Below, piece by piece: positions 1 through 8,035 of a stretch of DNA of 64,000 bases. The stretch lies in the NCBI RefSeq assembly GCF_001698125.1, contig NZ_CP013854.1:3348001-3412000 (forward strand), given 5' to 3'. The position numbers and the translations under genes are program-made. The notes beneath the pieces were generated by a model. It worked only from the letters and a program-made list of their open reading frames with translations. It was not told where the DNA came from and did no database searches. How positions within the stretch are numbered: the stretch's first letter is position 1; every line of letters starts with the position of its first letter. This stretch comes from Pseudonocardia sp. HH130630-07. GTDB taxonomy: Bacteria > Actinomycetota > Actinomycetes > Mycobacteriales > Pseudonocardiaceae.

Positions 1-40
1 GCCTGCGTCGTCGCTGACGAACCCGCCCCACCCCGTAGCC

Positions 41-481
41 GTGGGGGAGGCCGGGCCGAGCGGCGCCGATCTCCTCGTCCGGGCCGGTCAGCTCGTGCTC
101 GGCGCCCGGCGCGCCCGGGCCGCGGAGCACGGGCTCTCGCTGACGGCGGTGCGGGTGCTGGAGGAGCTCGCCCGGGCCGGTGGCGGTCTCGTGCAGCGTG
201 AGCTCGCCGCGCGGGTCCGCATCACCCCGCCCACGCTGACCCCCGTCCTCGACGTGCTGGAGGCGGCCGGGCTCGCCACGCGCACGACCGACGGGGTCGA
301 CCGGCGGCTCCGCAGGGTGGTCATCACCGGGCCCGGTCACGCCCGGCTGCGCGACGCCGTGGCCGCGACCCACGGGCCGCGGCTGCCCGAGCCTCCCGCG
401 GCGCACGCCGACGCCGTCCGGGAGTATCTGGTCGCGGTGATCGCGTTCCTGGAGCAGGATCGCCGCGACGCACCGTTGTAG
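41..481 (+). CDS. MarR-family transcriptional regulator
   Basis: A 146-residue protein with the winged-helix layout of MarR regulators: an N-terminal dimerisation helix, a helix-turn-helix around residues 45-75 (LVQRELAARVRITPPTLTPV) and a basic wing (DGVDRRLRRVVIT). The start is GTG at 41. It lies 9 bp upstream of an ABC exporter ATPase gene on the same strand, so it probably regulates that exporter. The usual MarR role is ligand-relieved repression of efflux genes; that role here is an inference from context. The upstream promoter lies mostly outside the window. Confidence 0.85.
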   Translation: MGEAGPSGADLLVRAGQLVLGARRARAAEHGLSLTAVRVLEELARAGGGLVQRELAARVRITPPTLTPVLDVLEAAGLATRTTDGVDRRLRRVVITGPGHARLRDAVAATHGPRLPEPPAAHADAVREYLVAVIAFLEQDRRDAPL

Positions 482-490
482 GGGGAAACG

Positions 491-1480
491 ATGGGACAGG
501 TCGCGGTCGAGGTCACCGACCTCGTGAAGCGGTATCCGAAGGCACCCGGCAACGCGGTCGACGGGCTGTCGTTCGAGGTCGCCGAAGGCGAGGTCTTCGG
601 CCTGCTCGGACCGAACGGGGCCGGCAAGACGACCACCGTCGGCGTCCTGACCACCCGGGTCGTGCCCACCTCGGGGACCGCCCGGGTCGCCGGTCTCGAC
701 GTGCGCACCGACGCCGTCGCGGTCTGCGCGAAGCTGGCCGTCGTCCCGCAGCGCCAGAACCTGGACCGCTCGCTGGGCGTCCGGGACAACCTAGTGTTCC
801 ACGCCGCGTACCACGGCGTCGGCCGGGCCGAGCGCAACCGGCGGGCCGACGAGCTCCTCGACCGGATGGGACTGACCGACAAGGCGAAGGCGATCGCCGA
901 CGACCTCTCCGGCGGCCAGGCCCAGCGCGTCATGATCGCCCGCGGCCTCATGCACCGGCCCGAGGTCCTGTTCCTCGACGAGCCGTCCACCGGGCTCGAC
1001 CCGCAGGCCCGGCTGTTCGTGCACGACCAGATCCGCGGGATGCGCGACGAGGGGGTCACGGTCGTCCTCACCACGCACGACATGGACGAGGCGCACAAGC
1101 TCTCCGACCGGATCGGGATCGTCGACCACGGGCGGCTGCTCGCCCTCGACACGCCGGACGCGCTGGTCGCGGCCCTGCCGGGGCGGGCGACCATCGAGGT
1201 CGTGGCCGTCCCGGGGCCGGACGGGGCCGAGCCGCTGCGCACCGCGCTGGCCGGTCTCGACGGTGTGGCCCGGGCCGAGACCCCGGCCGGGCGCGAGCCC
1301 GCCGCGGACGCCGGGGCCACCGTGGCCCTGCGGCTCGCGGTCACCCGCGAACCGGCCGCGCTGCTCAGCCCGGTCGTCGAGCTGCTCGGCCGGTACGGAG
1401 CGGTGGTGCGCGACGTCTCGCTCGGCGAGGCCTCGCTGGAGGACGTGTTCATCGACCTGACCGGGAGGGACCTGCGATGA
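491..1480 (+). CDS. ABC exporter ATP-binding protein (DrrA-type)
   Basis: A 329-residue ATPase. Walker A is GPNGAGKTT at about residues 40-48, the signature LSGGQ at about 140, Walker B with LFLDEPSTG at about 160, and the switch histidine in TTHDMDEAH at about 196. The C-terminal 90 residues form the extension typical of daunorubicin-resistance DrrA-like exporters, ending in SLEDVFIDLTGRDLR. It energises export by the permease encoded next, whose start overlaps its stop (ATGA). The substrate cannot be read from sequence; drug or lipid efflux is usual for the family. Confidence 0.9.
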   Translation: MGQVAVEVTDLVKRYPKAPGNAVDGLSFEVAEGEVFGLLGPNGAGKTTTVGVLTTRVVPTSGTARVAGLDVRTDAVAVCAKLAVVPQRQNLDRSLGVRDNLVFHAAYHGVGRAERNRRADELLDRMGLTDKAKAIADDLSGGQAQRVMIARGLMHRPEVLFLDEPSTGLDPQARLFVHDQIRGMRDEGVTVVLTTHDMDEAHKLSDRIGIVDHGRLLALDTPDALVAALPGRATIEVVAVPGPDGAEPLRTALAGLDGVARAETPAGREPAADAGATVALRLAVTREPAALLSPVVELLGRYGAVVRDVSLGEASLEDVFIDLTGRDLR

Positions 1481-2244
1481 CCGGGACCACCTTCCTCGCC
1501 GTGCTGCGGCGTGACCTCTACGTCACGGGCCGGGAGCTGCCCTCGTTCCTGGCCCAGACCCTGGTGCAGCCGTTCTTCTTCCTGCTGGTGTTCGTCGTGG
1601 TGCTCGGCCGCGGCGGGATCGTCGCCGAGGGCTACGGCGAGATCATGCTCCCCGGCCTGATCGCGCTGAACGCCATGTTCGGCGCGCTGCAGAGCGTCAC
1701 GCTGCCGCTGGTGTTCGAGCTGTCCTGGACCCGCGAGATCGACGACCGGCTCCTCGCGCCGATGCCGGTCTGGGCGGTCGCCGTCGAGAAGATCGTCTTC
1801 GGTGGGCTGCGCGGCCTGCTGGCGAGCCTGCTGATGGTGCCCATCGGCCTGGTCATGGTCGACGTCAGCTGGCCGGCGGCCGGGCTCGCCCCGGCGCTGC
1901 TGATGGTGGTGCTGGGGGCGCTGCTCGGCGGCGCGATGGGCCTGACGATCGGGACGGCGGTGCCGCCACGCCGGATCAACATCATGTTCGCGGTGATCTT
2001 CACGCCGCTGCTGTTCACCGGCTCGGTGCAGTACCCGCTGCTGACGCTGGCCGACCTGCGCTGGTTCCAGGTGCTCTCGGCGCTGAACCCGCTGACCTAC
2101 GTGAGCGAGGGGATCCGGGCGTCGCTGGTCCCGGTGCAGGTGCCGCACCTGCCGCTGTGGGTGTGCGTGCTCGTCCCGGCCGTCGCGATCGTGGTGTTCA
2201 CGCTGCTGGGCATCCGCGGGTTCCTCCGCAGGGCCCTCGACTGA
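1477..2244 (+). CDS. ABC exporter permease (DrrB/ABC-2 type)
   Basis: A 255-residue integral membrane protein with about six hydrophobic segments and the ABC-2 permease pattern, including a central FAVIFTPLLFTGSVQYPL segment and a C-terminal LNPLTYVSEGIRASL motif. Its ATG overlaps the stop of the ATPase gene by 4 bp, indicating translational coupling. With the upstream ATPase it should form a 2+2 half-size exporter in the cytoplasmic membrane. MarR, ATPase and permease form one operon. Confidence 0.9.
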   Translation: MTGTTFLAVLRRDLYVTGRELPSFLAQTLVQPFFFLLVFVVVLGRGGIVAEGYGEIMLPGLIALNAMFGALQSVTLPLVFELSWTREIDDRLLAPMPVWAVAVEKIVFGGLRGLLASLLMVPIGLVMVDVSWPAAGLAPALLMVVLGALLGGAMGLTIGTAVPPRRINIMFAVIFTPLLFTGSVQYPLLTLADLRWFQVLSALNPLTYVSEGIRASLVPVQVPHLPLWVCVLVPAVAIVVFTLLGIRGFLRRALD

Positions 2245-2269
2245 GCCCGGTTCGCCTACAGTCGATCCG

Positions 2270-2674
2270 GTGGCGGAGACACGGAGCCTGCGCGGCCTGA
2301 TCGTCGACTACGGCGGGGTCCTCGACGACCCCGGCACCGGCCCGCTGCTGCTGGGCTACGCCCGGCGGGCCGCCGCGGCGGGCGTGCGCACGGCGTTGTT
2401 CTCCGGCGCGCACGCGGTGCCGGAGGACTGCGCGGCCGCCTTCGGCACGGTGCTGCTCGGCGCGGTGCGCGGCGCCCGCAAGCCCAGCCCGGACGCCTTC
2501 GCGGCGGCCGCCGCGGAACTGGGGCTGGCGGCGGCGGACTGCGTCGTCGTCGACGACATCGGGGCCTGCGTCCGCGGCGCGGCCGCGGCGGGTGCGGTCG
2601 GGGTCCGGCACGTCGACGCCGAGGCGACGCTCGCCGAGCTGGAGGTCCTGCTCGGGGTCCCCGCCGCGGGCTGA
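2270..2674 (+). CDS. HAD-superfamily hydrolase-like protein, short
   Basis: A 134-residue protein starting at GTG 2270. It has the HAD nucleophile loop as DYGGVLDD (residues 14-21), a lysine in ARKPSPDAF (about 75) and a late acidic pair in VVVDDIGAC (about 93). The first motif has the nucleophile Asp but not the usual second Asp two residues later, as in the FDFGGVL-type HAD branch. The protein is about 80 residues shorter than typical HAD phosphatases because the cap domain is nearly absent. The substrate is unknown. It lies 25 bp after the exporter permease but may be transcribed separately. Confidence 0.7.
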   Translation: MAETRSLRGLIVDYGGVLDDPGTGPLLLGYARRAAAAGVRTALFSGAHAVPEDCAAAFGTVLLGAVRGARKPSPDAFAAAAAELGLAAADCVVVDDIGACVRGAAAAGAVGVRHVDAEATLAELEVLLGVPAAG

Positions 2675-2686
2675 CCCGGACGTACG

Positions 2687-2717
2687 GAGGCGCCGCCCGC
2701 GGTGCGGACGGCGCCTC
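2687..2717. terminator. Hairpin between convergent genes
   Basis: A 9-bp perfect stem (GAGGCGCCG at 2687-2695 with CGGCGCCTC at 2709-2717) and a 13-nt loop, between the HAD-like gene and the convergent small gene. There is no T-run, as is common in high-GC actinobacteria. Termination is inferred from position. Confidence 0.45.
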
Positions 2718-2762
2718 GTGATCAGCTGCTGCGGCGGCGCGCCGGACGGTTCCGGCGCGCGG

Positions 2763-3023
2763 TCACGGCTGCGGCGGGGGCGGCGGCGCCTGCCCGGGCG
2801 GCGGGGGCGGCGGCGCCTGGCCGTCCGGGCCGGGCTGACCCGGCTGCTGGGCGGTGGTGTCACCGGTCCCGGTCCGCTCGCGGGCGAACTTCGTCGCCGT
2901 GTCGATGTGCTGGTCGTGCCCGGCGAACTTCTGCTTCGCCGAGTCGCCCGCCTTGTTCAGTGCCTGATCGACCTTGTCGTCGTGCTTGCCGAGCAGTTCC
3001 TTGGCCTTGTCCAGGAAACTCAT
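2763..3023 (-). CDS. Rv0909/MT0933-like antitoxin-family small protein
   Basis: An 86-residue protein. The start is taken at MSFLDKAKELLGKHDDKVDQ, the conserved N-terminus of the small actinobacterial family annotated as MT0933/Rv0909-like antitoxin. The first 60 residues are helical and charged; the last 25 are Pro/Gln-rich, with two runs of proline. No toxin gene is adjacent on either side, so an antitoxin role is only a family label here and a stress-associated housekeeping role is equally possible. It lies 19 bp downstream of the alpha-hydroxyacid oxidase gene on the same strand. Confidence 0.65.
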   Translation of the reverse strand: MSFLDKAKELLGKHDDKVDQALNKAGDSAKQKFAGHDQHIDTATKFARERTGTGDTTAQQPGQPGPDGQAPPPPPPGQAPPPPPQP

Positions 3024-3042
3024 GCCGGCCATCGTGACGTGA

Positions 3043-4314
3043 TCACCGGCCGTCCGCACCCGGAGCGTGTCCCCCGATCCGGTGATGGACGCCGGGGATC
3101 GACGAGCGGAGCCGTGCGTGCTCCGGCCGGAGGTCGTCGATCCGGGTCACGCCGAGCAGTTGCAGCGTCCGTTCCACCTCGGCCCGCAGGATCTCCACGG
3201 CCCGCGCCACCCCGGCCTCGCCGCCGGCCATCAGCCCGTACAGGTAGGCCCGGCCGACCAGCGCGGCCCTGGCACCGAGCGCCACGGCCGCCACGACGTC
3301 GCCGCCGTGCAGGATCCCGGTGTCGACCAGCACCTCGGCGTCGTCGCCCAGCTCCTGCACCACCGGTTCGATCAGCTCCGCCGGGACCGGGGCGCGGTCC
3401 AGCTGGCGGCCGCCGTGGTTGGACAGCAGGACGGCGTCCGCGCCCGCGCCGACGACCCGGCGGGCGTCCGCCGTCGACTGGATCCCCTTGATCACGAGCG
3501 AGCCGCTCCAGGCCTCCCGCAGCCAGGCCACGTCGTCCAGGGTCAGCGCCGGGTCGAAGACCTGGTTGATCATCTCGAACGGCGAGCGGCCGCCCGCGGC
3601 GAGGCTCTCGAACGTCAGCGGCTCGGTGGTGAGCAGGTCGAACCACCAGCGGGGGCGCCGGGCGCCGTCCAGCACGGTGCGCAGCGACAGCGCCGGCGGG
3701 ATGGACAGGCCGTTGCGGGCGTCGCGCCGCCGGTTGCCGCCGACCGGGGTGTCGACGGTCAGCATCAGGGTGTCGTAGCCCGCGGCCGCCGCCCGCGCGA
3801 CCAGCTCGCGGGCGACCGAGCGGTCCCGCCACAGGTAGAGCTGGAACCAGTGCCGGCCACCGGCCCCGGCCTCGGCGACGGCCTCGATCGTCGTCGAGCC
3901 CATCGTGGACAGCGCGTAGGGGACCCCGGCCCGCGCCGCCGCGGCGGCGACCGCCCGTTCGCCCGCCGTGTGCATCATGCGGGTGAAACCGGTCGGTCCC
4001 AGCGCGAACGGCAGTGCCGACCGGGTGCCGAGGATGTCGCGCCCGGTGTCGACCCGGGACACGTCGCGCAGCACGGTCGGGGTGAACTCGACCGACGCCC
4101 ACACCTCCCGGGCCCGGCGCAGGCTCACCTCGTCCTCGGCGGCGCCGTCGGTGTAGTCGAAGACCGCCCGCGGTGCCCGGCGCCGGGCCAGCTCCCGCAG
4201 GTCGCCGACGCTGGTGGCGCGGGCCAGCCGGGCGGTCGTCCGGTGCAGCGTGACCGGGGCCGGGCGCAGCAGCGGGGCGAGTTCGGACGGGCGGGGGATG
4301 CGACGGTGCACCAT
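3043..4314 (-). CDS. FMN-dependent alpha-hydroxyacid oxidase/dehydrogenase (LldD family)
   Basis: A 423-residue flavoprotein of the family oxidising L-lactate and related 2-hydroxyacids to 2-oxoacids. Visible family motifs are FDYTDGAAEDE near residue 55, GPTGFTRMMH near 115, the FMN-site LVIKGIQS near 275, and the catalytic segment SNHGGRQLD with the active His and Arg near 310. The start at 4314 (MVHRRIPRPSELAPLL) gives the family's usual length; a far longer open frame continuing upstream on this strand runs antisense through other genes and is not coding. The exact substrate (lactate, mandelate or glycolate) is not fixed. Confidence 0.88.
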   Translation of the reverse strand: MVHRRIPRPSELAPLLRPAPVTLHRTTARLARATSVGDLRELARRRAPRAVFDYTDGAAEDEVSLRRAREVWASVEFTPTVLRDVSRVDTGRDILGTRSALPFALGPTGFTRMMHTAGERAVAAAAARAGVPYALSTMGSTTIEAVAEAGAGGRHWFQLYLWRDRSVARELVARAAAAGYDTLMLTVDTPVGGNRRRDARNGLSIPPALSLRTVLDGARRPRWWFDLLTTEPLTFESLAAGGRSPFEMINQVFDPALTLDDVAWLREAWSGSLVIKGIQSTADARRVVGAGADAVLLSNHGGRQLDRAPVPAELIEPVVQELGDDAEVLVDTGILHGGDVVAAVALGARAALVGRAYLYGLMAGGEAGVARAVEILRAEVERTLQLLGVTRIDDLRPEHARLRSSIPGVHHRIGGHAPGADGR

Positions 4315-4355
4315 GGGCCGACCGTACGGCCCGGTCCGGCCGGGTACCAGCGGCC

Positions 4356-5126
4356 TCAGCCGCGGCGGCGCAGCAGCTCGTAGGCCGCGACCGCACCCGC
4401 GGAGGCGACGTTGAGGGACTCGACGCCGCCGTACATCGGCAGCGACAGGACACTGTCGATCCGCTCGCGGACCGGCTCGGTCAGCCCGTCGGTCTCGTTG
4501 CCCAGCACCAGCGCGATCCGGGGCGGGAGGTCGGCGTCGAGCAGCGAGTCGCCGCCCGCGTCGAGCCCGAACACCGCGAAGCCCGCGTCGCGGAGCAGGT
4601 CCAGGCCGTCGGCCGCGGTGCTGCAGCGCAGCACCGGGGCGCCGAAGGCCACGCCGGCCGACGCCTTGATGACCAGCGGGTCGATCGCGGGCACCCCGCG
4701 CCGGGGCAGCAGCACGCCGTCGAGACCGGCGGCCGTCGCGCTGCGCAGGATCATCCCGACGTTCGACGGGTTGGTCACCGCGTCCAGCACGATGACCGAC
4801 GCCGGCCGGCGGCTGCCCAGGTCGGACAGGAACACCGGCAGCGGTGCCATCCGCGGTGCGACGACGTCGGCCAGCACGCCCTGGTCGTGCCGCCCGTTCC
4901 CGGCGAGCACCTTCACCCGCTGCGCCGACGCCCTGGTGACCGGCACCCCGCGCCGCCGGGCCGCCGCGGTGATCTCGCGCTCCCCGGCGCCGCGCACCGA
5001 GTCGGCGAGCACCACCTTGTCGACCTGCAGGTCCGCGTCCGCGAGGGCCTCCAGGACGGGTTTGCGGCCGTAGACCGTGATGAACCTGTCCTTCGGGGAC
5101 ACCGGGTCGGGCGCTGGGTCGCTCAC
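4356..5126 (-). CDS. TrmH-family (SpoU) RNA 2'-O-methyltransferase
   Basis: A 256-residue SPOUT-fold methyltransferase using SAM on rRNA or tRNA ribose. The N-terminal substrate-binding domain has FITVYGRKPVLEALAD. The three catalytic-domain motifs are present: VTNPSNVGMILRSATAAG, a glycine-rich LVLGNETDGL and a C-terminal SLNVASAGAVAAYELL. GTG at 5126 was chosen as start because longer frames run into the divergent acyltransferase gene, leaving a 31-bp divergent spacer. The target nucleoside cannot be assigned. Confidence 0.88.
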   Translation of the reverse strand: MSDPAPDPVSPKDRFITVYGRKPVLEALADADLQVDKVVLADSVRGAGEREITAAARRRGVPVTRASAQRVKVLAGNGRHDQGVLADVVAPRMAPLPVFLSDLGSRRPASVIVLDAVTNPSNVGMILRSATAAGLDGVLLPRRGVPAIDPLVIKASAGVAFGAPVLRCSTAADGLDLLRDAGFAVFGLDAGGDSLLDADLPPRIALVLGNETDGLTEPVRERIDSVLSLPMYGGVESLNVASAGAVAAYELLRRRG

Positions 5127-5157
5127 ACCCACCAGCCTCGCACGTAGGATCGCGGCC

Positions 5158-6594
5158 ATGCCGTCCCGGCTCTCCCCGCTCGACGCCTCCTTCCTGTACC
5201 TGGAGGAGGCGACCACACCCATGCACGTCGGCGGGCTCGCCGTGTTCGACCGGCCGGACGACGGCTTCGACTACGACCGGCTCGTCGAGCTGATCGAGCA
5301 GCGGCTCGCGCTCGTGCCGCGCTACCGGCAGAAGGTCCGGCACGTGCCGGGGAACCTGGCCCGCCCGGTGTGGGTCGACGATCCCGAGTTCGACGTCGCC
5401 TACCACGTGCGGCGCTCCGCGCTGCCCCGTCCGGGCAGCGAGGAGCAGCTCGTCGACCTGGTCGGGCGGCTGATGTCGCGGCCGCTGGACCACGCCCGCC
5501 CGCTGTGGGAGATGTACCTGATCGAGGGTCTGGAACCGGCCGCGGACGGCCGGGGCGCCGGGCGGGGCCGGGCGGCCGTGCTCACCAAGACCCACCAGGC
5601 GATGGTCGACGGGATCTCGGCGATCGACATCGGGCAGGTGATCCTCGACGTCTCGGCCGAGCCCCGGGAGACGCCCGACGAGCTGTGGATGCCCCGCCCG
5701 GAGCCGACCGACGGCCAGCTCCTGCTCGACGCCGTCGGCGAGGCCGTGACCCGGCCGACCGAGGTGGTGGACAACGTCCGGGTCGCCGCGGGGGACGCGA
5801 TCGCGACCGTCGGCAAGCTCGCCGGCGCGGCCGGGCACGTCCTCACGATGGCCCGGACCGCGGGCCGCCGGGCGCCCGGGCTGCCGCTGAACGCCCAGAT
5901 CTCCACCCAGCGCCGGTTCGCGCTGGCCCGCACCGACCTGGAGGCCTACCGCACGGTGCGTGCGGCCTACGGCTGCGACGTCAACGACGTCGTCCTCGCC
6001 GTGATCGCCGGTGCGCTGCGGACCTGGCTGATGACGCGCGGCGAGCCGGTCGGGGGGTCGTCGACGGTGCGGGCGCTGGTCCCGTTGTCGGTGCGCGGCG
6101 AGGGCGACGTGCCCAGCTCGGCGACCGGCGGCTCGCTCGGCAACCGGGTGGCGTCGTTCCTGGTCGACCTGCCGGTGGGCGAGCCGAGCCCGCTGGTCCG
6201 GCTGCACCAGGTCACCCACCAGATGCGCGAGCACACCGACACCGGCGACGCCGTCGGCGCGGCCACGCTGGTGCGGATCGGCGGGTTCGCCCCGCCGACC
6301 CTGCACGCGGTCGGGGCCCGCGCGGCCAGTGGCATGTCCCGGCACTTCTTCAACCTGGTGGTGACCAACGTCCCCGGACCGCAGTTCCCGCTCTACGCGG
6401 CCGGGGCCCAGATGCTGGAGATGTTCCCGGTGGTGCCGCTGGCGAAGGGCCAGGCCGTCTCGATCGGCCTGACCAGCTACGACGGTGGTGTCTACTACGG
6501 CCTGAACGGTGACCGGGACGCCATGGGCGACATCGAGGTGCTGGCGGGGATGGTGCACGAGTCGCTCGACGAGCTGCTCGAGACCCTGCGCTGA
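5158..6594 (+). CDS. Wax ester synthase/diacylglycerol acyltransferase (WS/DGAT)
   Basis: A 478-residue protein covering the full WS/DGAT length, starting at MPSRLSPLDASFLYLEEA. These enzymes acylate diacylglycerol or fatty alcohols to make storage lipids and are abundant in mycolate and related actinobacteria. Other family blocks are present: NDVVLAVIAGALRTWL, a PLSVRGEG-type motif and NVPGPQFPLYAAG. The catalytic HHxxxDG reads HQAMVDG (about residues 147-153), with Gln replacing the second His. The next gene begins 48 bp downstream and may be co-transcribed. Confidence 0.9.
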   Translation: MPSRLSPLDASFLYLEEATTPMHVGGLAVFDRPDDGFDYDRLVELIEQRLALVPRYRQKVRHVPGNLARPVWVDDPEFDVAYHVRRSALPRPGSEEQLVDLVGRLMSRPLDHARPLWEMYLIEGLEPAADGRGAGRGRAAVLTKTHQAMVDGISAIDIGQVILDVSAEPRETPDELWMPRPEPTDGQLLLDAVGEAVTRPTEVVDNVRVAAGDAIATVGKLAGAAGHVLTMARTAGRRAPGLPLNAQISTQRRFALARTDLEAYRTVRAAYGCDVNDVVLAVIAGALRTWLMTRGEPVGGSSTVRALVPLSVRGEGDVPSSATGGSLGNRVASFLVDLPVGEPSPLVRLHQVTHQMREHTDTGDAVGAATLVRIGGFAPPTLHAVGARAASGMSRHFFNLVVTNVPGPQFPLYAAGAQMLEMFPVVPLAKGQAVSIGLTSYDGGVYYGLNGDRDAMGDIEVLAGMVHESLDELLETLR

Positions 6595-6642
6595 GCCCGC
6601 CGCCCGAGCACCGTCCCGAGCACGAGGAGAGAGGACCCCGAC

Positions 6643-7149
6643 GTGCGGATCTACCTGCCCGCGACCTGGCCGATGCTGGCCAGGACGGTGAAGACCGGCA
6701 GCTTCGAGCCGCTCGGCGGCACCGCGTTCGCGCTGACCCCGAAGCTGCGCGAGTCCTACGTCGCCGGTGACGAGGAGGAGCTGGAGTACGCGGCGATGAA
6801 CGAGGCCGCACGGGCCTCGCTGCGCCTGCTCTCGGTGGAGTTCGGGCTCGGCGAGGACGGCACCCCGGCCCGCCGGGTGGTCGTGGCCGCCGACACCGAC
6901 GACGTCACCGTCCGACCCGACCTCGACGACGGCGCGGTCCGGGTGAGCGGCCCGGTCCCGGTCGCGAAGATCGCCGCCGTGCACGTCGACCTGCCGGAGG
7001 CCGAGCACGCCGTCCGGGAGGCCGCCGGTGCGGTCGACAAGGCGGACCTGGGCGACATGGACGCCGAGTTCCTGGTCGGCGAGGCCGAGGACTTCGAGCT
7101 GGCCTGGTACGCGGCGTCGGAGCTGGCGTTCCTCGTCGAGCTGGGCTGA
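6643..7149 (+). CDS. Conserved actinobacterial protein of unknown function (DUF6912-like)
   Basis: A 168-residue protein starting at GTG 6643, preceded by a purine-rich GAGGAGAGAGGA ribosome-binding region. It begins MRIYLPATWPML, has no signal peptide or membrane segment, and is rich in Asp, Glu and Val. I recognise it only as a conserved actinobacterial hypothetical resembling the DUF6912 group. It follows the WS/DGAT gene on the same strand, so a linked role in lipid storage is possible but unproven. Confidence 0.6.
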   Translation: MRIYLPATWPMLARTVKTGSFEPLGGTAFALTPKLRESYVAGDEEELEYAAMNEAARASLRLLSVEFGLGEDGTPARRVVVAADTDDVTVRPDLDDGAVRVSGPVPVAKIAAVHVDLPEAEHAVREAAGAVDKADLGDMDAEFLVGEAEDFELAWYAASELAFLVELG

Positions 7150-7171
7150 GTGCGAGCCGGGCCGGTGCCGC

Positions 7172-7993
7172 TCAGCCCTGGACCGGCGGGTCGATCGTGA
7201 CCGGAGCGCCCCAGTCCCGGTAGCGGACCAGCAGGTCGAGGGTCCCGGCGCCGGGCAGCTGCTGGCGGATCCGGGTGCGCAGCGGCCTGCGGTCGGCGTC
7301 GAGCCAGATCTCGGTGCTGAGCCGGGTCACCCCGGCCCGCTGCTGCGCGGCGAGCGCCTCGCGCCGCTGCGGGTCGTGCTCCCCGGCGATCGCCCGGACC
7401 AGGTCGACGACGAGCGTGTAGTGCACCGCCGGGGTGCCGTCGACGTCGTCGTCGCGGGCGTCGGCGACCAGCACCGCGTCCGGGTAGCGGTTCACCGCGC
7501 CGAGCGGGTCGGCCCCGCCCGCGACGTTCGCCGCGACCGTGGCGTCGACCGCGGACGCGGGCGGCATCGGCGTCCGCCCCGGCTCGCCCCAGCCGCCACC
7601 CGGGGGCCGTAGCCAGGTCCGGGTGCCGATCCGGACGAGATCGACCGGGCGGGCCGTGCCCTCCGGGCCGGTGAGCAGCACCAGCCGCACCGCGGGCGCC
7701 GCGCCCGCCGGGTCGACGCGCAGCGCGCCGTCCCCGCTGACCGGTACCGGGCCACCGGTACCGGTGAGGGTCCCGGCCACGTCCAGCGTCGCCGTGCGGT
7801 CGGTGCGGGTGCGCGCGGTGACGTCGGCGAGCATCGGCGCGGGGTCGTAGTACTTGGGCAGCGCGGCGGGCGCCGGATCCTCCTGCCCGGGGACCGACCC
7901 CAGGGAACCGGGCCAGGCGCAGCCGGACAGCAGCCCGGCGAGCACGGCCGTGCCGGCGGCCAGTGCCGCTCGCCGCCTTACCGGCACCCGCAT
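7172..7993 (-). CDS. Secreted lipoprotein (LppX/LprG-like)
   Basis: A 273-residue protein from ATG 7993. It has a short basic N-terminus, a hydrophobic stretch and the lipobox LLSGC at about residues 20-24, indicating lipidation and anchoring on the outer face of the membrane. The remainder resembles the LppX/LprAFG beta-sheet fold (repeated beta strands, RIGTRTWLRPP, STEIWLDADRRPLR), which in mycobacteria carries lipids; that function is inferred. It lies 42 bp downstream of rsgA on the same strand. Confidence 0.75.
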   Translation of the reverse strand: MRVPVRRRAALAAGTAVLAGLLSGCAWPGSLGSVPGQEDPAPAALPKYYDPAPMLADVTARTRTDRTATLDVAGTLTGTGGPVPVSGDGALRVDPAGAAPAVRLVLLTGPEGTARPVDLVRIGTRTWLRPPGGGWGEPGRTPMPPASAVDATVAANVAGGADPLGAVNRYPDAVLVADARDDDVDGTPAVHYTLVVDLVRAIAGEHDPQRREALAAQQRAGVTRLSTEIWLDADRRPLRTRIRQQLPGAGTLDLLVRYRDWGAPVTIDPPVQG

Positions 7994-8035
7994 CCCCCGT
8001 GTGTGGTCCGTGTGGCCCTGTGTGGCCATGCTCGC

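Noticed and set aside
2763..3023. A complete toxin-antitoxin module at the Rv0909-like gene.
   Set aside because: No toxin gene is adjacent; the neighbours are a HAD-like protein and an FMN oxidase.
3043..7008. A 1,321-codon open frame on the minus strand spanning several genes.
   Set aside because: Only its last 423 codons (the FMN oxidase) are real; the rest is antisense to the TrmH, WS/DGAT and DUF6912-like genes and is an artefact of high GC.
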